This document shows positions 4,801-6,988 of a stretch of DNA of 6,988 bases, in pieces. How positions within the stretch are numbered: the first letter of the stretch is position 1; every line of letters starts with the position of its first letter. Below the pieces are notes generated by a model. It searched no databases. It saw only the letters and a list, made by a program, of their open reading frames with translations, and was not told the origin of the DNA. The position numbers and the translations under genes are program-made. The stretch is from Planctomycetaceae bacterium. Lineage in GTDB: Bacteria; Planctomycetota; Planctomycetia; Pirellulales; Thermoguttaceae. The DNA is taken from assembly GCA_031254675.1 (NCBI GenBank), contig JAIRTV010000330.1, positions 1 to 6,988 of the forward strand. Reading direction: 5' to 3'.

Positions 4801-6445
4801 TGCAATCACTCAAGACGGAAAGTATATCGACGAACAAGGAAATATCTATGATGCGACTATTGGACAGGTTCGCGGTTTCAATGTTGACCCGAACAACGAA
4901 TTAAATGCCAATCCAAATTCAAATCCGAATATTTCCGCGTCTCAACTTTCGATTTATCATAATCCGATTTACGGGACGGATAATGATTTGCTTGTCGTTT
5001 CCAATAATACAACGATGGATGGAACACTCAAAATTACTTTTCTTCCTGACAAAGTTTTTGAGAATCAAACAACCACGCACACGATTATTCAGTCGGGAAC
5101 ATTTACGCAAGGGTCGAATTTCAAACATATTGATTATGAAACGGGATTTTTGTATGTATCGGATGTTTTTATCAATCCTTACAATTCCCATGAAGCGCAA
5201 TTTACGGTGATTCGTGATTTGAACTATTTCAAGGATCGAGCGAAAACATCTAATGAAAAATCGGTTGCGGCGGCGATTGATGTGTCGTTATATGAGCGAC
5301 CGGATATTGCGTTTTCGTTGAGTGATGCGGCTAATTCCGCTGAAGACTTACGTGATATGTACCGCCAGATGGGAGCGGCGATTCGTGCGAACAGTGCGTT
5401 GATTAACCTTTGGAATCCGTCGGAAGTGTTATTCAATCGAATTGGTTACGGCAATGGTTCGATGTCAACCGGTAATCGTGGAAAAGTGGATTGGAATCGT
5501 ATGACCGGACGCACGTCGCGAATGTTGGGACAAACACCGGCTCACAAACGTACCGGCAATCTTTGGGGTGATTTCACCCAAACTTATTTCAACGCCGAAT
5601 CAGACGGCAACGCCGATAGTTATAATATTAGTCGTTCCGGTTTTATGGTGGGCGGTGAATGGAATCTGACGCCCTATTCTGTGGTTGGTGCTATCGCTGC
5701 TTACTCCAACAGTAGCATGAAACAAACCAGCGATAAAGTTAAAAGCGATGATTATATATTGGGAACGTATTTTGTTTGTGCTCCGTTCAACGAATTTGAA
5801 TTCAAAACATATATTGGATTAGGGTTTCAAGAATACGACATGGATCGTTATGTTCGGAACGCCAATATTGTTTATGACAGTGTTACTGGAGCCAAAGGTA
5901 TTTTTGATCATTATGTTTCCGATACGAAGGGGAACACGTTGAATTTGAGTCTTGAATTGGCGCGTCCGTTGATGTTGCATCCGACTTTTATTCTCCGTCC
6001 AACTTTGGGATTTGACATGCAATATCTTTGGCAAGATTCCTTCGTGGAGCGTGATTATTCGGCGTTTTCCGATGCTTACGGAAGTAATCGTTATGGATTG
6101 CGGTACAACCGGATGAACTTCAATCGTTCTGTGCTTCGTGTTGGTTTCAGCTCGGAAACAAGCGGAACACGTGGCGGTATTCGGATGCGGGCGTTTTATA
6201 ATACGGTTCTTGATGGTGGAAGTATTCCTGAGTCGGATGTTGCTTTCGTGGGAACCAGCAATACATTCCGTGTTCGTGGTGTCGATCTTGGTAAAAATTT
6301 CATGAGTTTAGGTGTCGGTGCCAATTACTGGCTTGACGGAGAAAAAACCAGTTCTTTCTTTTTGGATTACGATGCCAATATCTATAACACCAACAAAAAA
6401 GTTGATGCCCATACATTCAGCATCGGCTTTTTACAAAATTTCTAA
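1805..6445 (+). CDS. Autotransporter with N-terminal zinc metalloprotease domain
   Basis: The 1546-residue product is a type Va autotransporter. It opens with a long signal sequence: a 35-residue polar, basic N-region, a hydrophobic core (36-52) and a likely cleavage near PAQQA (53-57). Residues about 60-405 look like a metzincin-type zinc protease, with HEMGH at 228-232 (zinc ligands H228 and H232, catalytic E229), a candidate third ligand H375 in SHID, a Met-turn-like LMS with M383, and a closing AVMQDIGY segment. Ser replaces the classical third ligand six residues after H232, so a leishmanolysin-like distant His is inferred. A Gly/Asn-rich beta-solenoid passenger follows (about 440-1130), with coils such as GIRIDG and GIGILAAYG near 480-540 and NNEGVIAPG near 952-960. 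Next come a helical linker (about 1142-1220) and a barrel (about 1252-1546) ending in Phe. From the signal peptide to the barrel there is no cysteine; the only later one is C1325. The substrate is unknown. Architecture is confident, protease activity moderately so. Confidence 0.9.
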   Translation: MRNTGKMPTKCTESVKSISLQRNEYAIKICLNPKKVVCGFMLVFVCLLCSILPAQQAQVNVQNKDNETVFQLDFYGQGEGSTNNFSQAQINAIREAAQYWVDILKAHGTMPFMLDAAGNKIPNLNNNGDPILDAAGNPTYQRQPVIFELYYDNTIIGNANAGTNGYVTSNSDGYNLALPQALLTDGVYVAPVNGGHATINVGSGWNARSGNQSQSGRVLNDLTPVLIHEMGHALGIASSVWYDEDTSVETIKWAFPDILSRYDTRLRDNNGNSASVRPGQPGKEVGYDDTANHQNANTIFDMGDPLTPYLQGNPSHPTFVGKNTLELWYGKSVDQLTDFEKNNGIPITGYTYDLGWNYPFLPFQWQYNPGGTLSHIDTTNSLMSWQEYRNYPGFIEIELAVMQDIGYTVDRRDFFGKSFYVNGDGTPFYNSATFGYWDSVLQSYDMSRPNISSYALGAHLFAKDLNVIQTGSIWANGPGSAGIRIDGSNNKLTLARGTNVFADGLNGIGILAAYGKDHSIILQEGSAVHATGKNGIGVSFNFGKDLFGSDRGSYYYTAVPVATDPATGLLYSDYQLLEELNGSLVKSFDVSGSITGARPHEIITLATTWPVSQAYGQTNREFVLGSSIYIDATAQVDKINFMNGASVNGPILSYRTQNNNLYFQAAGLSDLVTDITFGYKADSSGAATTQVDNNFKFTLKDNINYYRYEVIPRIHYLDPQRVSNGVVNIPVGTAQGTGFYPSVGIEDEDGNISDDDQGYWVSPSYNLFDENDTFWEFVIWDDGFMGSDYARIVRPGDGKVYADIVTPGLETTTLHFVGGTTEFQGNSAYVRDLTIDAGATLTLTPAIPTDVHSTVEIDGESYLVSPIARSVKIPDINVFANFHPQALPDVNPINGTYTVLPHPNPPTIDNFGRISGEGVFRLGQRRYSWDGNMQELYGLIGRESYYWDGILNNEGVIAPGAKDGEEIGIINVVGDLAFGKNSVYEVTVGGATLVERYTSAITQDGKYIDEQGNIYDATIGQVRGFNVDPNNELNANPNSNPNISASQLSIYHNPIYGTDNDLLVVSNNTTMDGTLKITFLPDKVFENQTTTHTIIQSGTFTQGSNFKHIDYETGFLYVSDVFINPYNSHEAQFTVIRDLNYFKDRAKTSNEKSVAAAIDVSLYERPDIAFSLSDAANSAEDLRDMYRQMGAAIRANSALINLWNPSEVLFNRIGYGNGSMSTGNRGKVDWNRMTGRTSRMLGQTPAHKRTGNLWGDFTQTYFNAESDGNADSYNISRSGFMVGGEWNLTPYSVVGAIAAYSNSSMKQTSDKVKSDDYILGTYFVCAPFNEFEFKTYIGLGFQEYDMDRYVRNANIVYDSVTGAKGIFDHYVSDTKGNTLNLSLELARPLMLHPTFILRPTLGFDMQYLWQDSFVERDYSAFSDAYGSNRYGLRYNRMNFNRSVLRVGFSSETSGTRGGIRMRAFYNTVLDGGSIPESDVAFVGTSNTFRVRGVDLGKNFMSLGVGANYWLDGEKTSSFFLDYDANIYNTNKKVDAHTFSIGFLQNF
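2144..2214 (+). repeat. In-frame 17-bp direct repeat in the protease domain
   Basis: CTTGACGCCGCCGGAAA occurs exactly at 2144-2160 and 2198-2214, a period of 54 bases or 18 codons. It encodes LDAAGN twice, with an Asn/Gly/Pro-rich linker between. The block lies between a helix (around AAQYWVDIL) and a strand (PVIFELYY) of the protease domain, as expected for a surface-loop insertion grown by tandem duplication. Confidence 0.7.
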
Positions 6446-6571
6446 TCTACTCACCTGAATAGTTACAAAATTATCATTATGTTTACTTTAGGGTTGATAT
6501 AGAATACATACTTTTTGTTTTCATTCGGATTTGTTGTTGGAGAATACACTGATTCTTGTTGTTTCGAAAGC

Positions 6572-6575
6572 GAGG
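6572..6575 (+). promoter_or_regulatory. Shine-Dalgarno deciding the kinase start
   Basis: GAGG lies eight bases before the ATG at 6584, and no in-frame ATG occurs between the upstream stop (TAG at 6500-6502) and this one. This fixes the start of the kinase despite the open frame reaching further left. Confidence 0.5.
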
Positions 6576-6583
6576 TTCTCGAA

Positions 6584-6988
6584 ATGGATACCAAGATTGG
6601 TAATGAAAATAACATCGAATCAATTCAAGCGGAATTGAAGTTCCTGCGGGAAAAGTTCTCCGACGAATTGGAACGGCAAAAACTCGATGCATTGGCGGAA
6701 TTTGCTGCCGGAGCAGGACACGAAATCAATAATCCATTGGCAATCATCAGCGGACATGCCCAATTATTATTGCGTGAAATCGAGAATACGGAACACCGTC
6801 GGCAACTTGCCGTCATTACCGCCCAAGTCAAACGCGCTTACGAAATGATTGCGGACATTCGGTATTTCGCAAGACCACCCAAACCGGAAATCGAACATGT
6901 TAACCTCATCACCTGGTTGCAATCATTAGCTGAAGAACAAACTCCATTCATGCAGAAATTAGGAATCGAATTACACGTCGAAACAGAT
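6584..6988 (+). CDS. Soluble sensor histidine kinase, N-terminal part (cut by window)
   Basis: The first 135 residues are visible and the frame is open at the window edge. A short charged helix (about residues 10-35) leads straight into a HisKA-type dimerisation domain with the H-box AEFAAGAGHEINNPLAII, where H46 is the expected phosphorylated histidine. The matching second helix (EHRRQLAVITAQVKRAYEM) and the exit FARPPKPE follow. There is no transmembrane segment and no room for a PAS or other sensor domain before the H-box, so the protein should be cytoplasmic, with its signal coming from a partner or from the helix. The ATP-binding domain lies beyond the window. The H-box style matches planctomycete NtrB-like kinases as I remember them. 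The gap to the autotransporter stop is 138 bases with no clear terminator, so co-transcription is possible but not shown. The partner response regulator is not in view. Confidence 0.88.
   Translation, partial: MDTKIGNENNIESIQAELKFLREKFSDELERQKLDALAEFAAGAGHEINNPLAIISGHAQLLLREIENTEHRRQLAVITAQVKRAYEMIADIRYFARPPKPEIEHVNLITWLQSLAEEQTPFMQKLGIELHVETD

Overview
The window is about 7 kb of AT-rich bacterial DNA with all recognisable genes on the + strand. It most likely comes from a gram-negative member of the Planctomycetota. The main pointer is the partial histidine kinase at the right end: a soluble kinase with an AEFAAGAGHEINNP-type H-box is a style I associate with planctomycetes. The small secreted helical protein with an LTPDQ motif and the long planctomycete-style autotransporter fit the same picture. 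This assignment is from memory of family style, not from a search.

Layout. Bases 1-554 hold no convincing gene, but they do hold a good intrinsic terminator (123-160) for a gene ending at or before the left edge, a 14-bp perfect palindrome (420-433) and an inverted repeat (512-536). A sigma70-like promoter (555-583) precedes a small secreted protein (693-1157). A 647-base non-coding stretch (1158-1804) follows. It is unusually rich in inverted repeats, including two back-to-back palindromes (1319-1360 and 1362-1418) whose arms share one hexamer and could swap partners. Then comes a single very long gene (1805-6445, 1546 aa). It encodes a type Va autotransporter with a long N-terminal region before its signal peptide, a zinc metalloprotease domain, a beta-solenoid passenger, the usual alpha-helical linker, and a C-terminal outer-membrane barrel ending in Phe. 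After a 138-base gap the start of a histidine kinase (6584 to the window edge) appears.

How the parts may work together. The autotransporter should place a metzincin-type protease on, or release it from, the cell surface. Its passenger has no cysteine. The structured region in front of it could be its 5' leader, the 3' end of the previous transcript, a separate small RNA, or a dispersed palindromic repeat; the sequence alone does not decide. The kinase lies downstream on the same strand, with no clear terminator between, but a functional link to the autotransporter is only a guess. The most distinctive items are the metalloprotease-autotransporter fusion and the tandem palindromes upstream of it.
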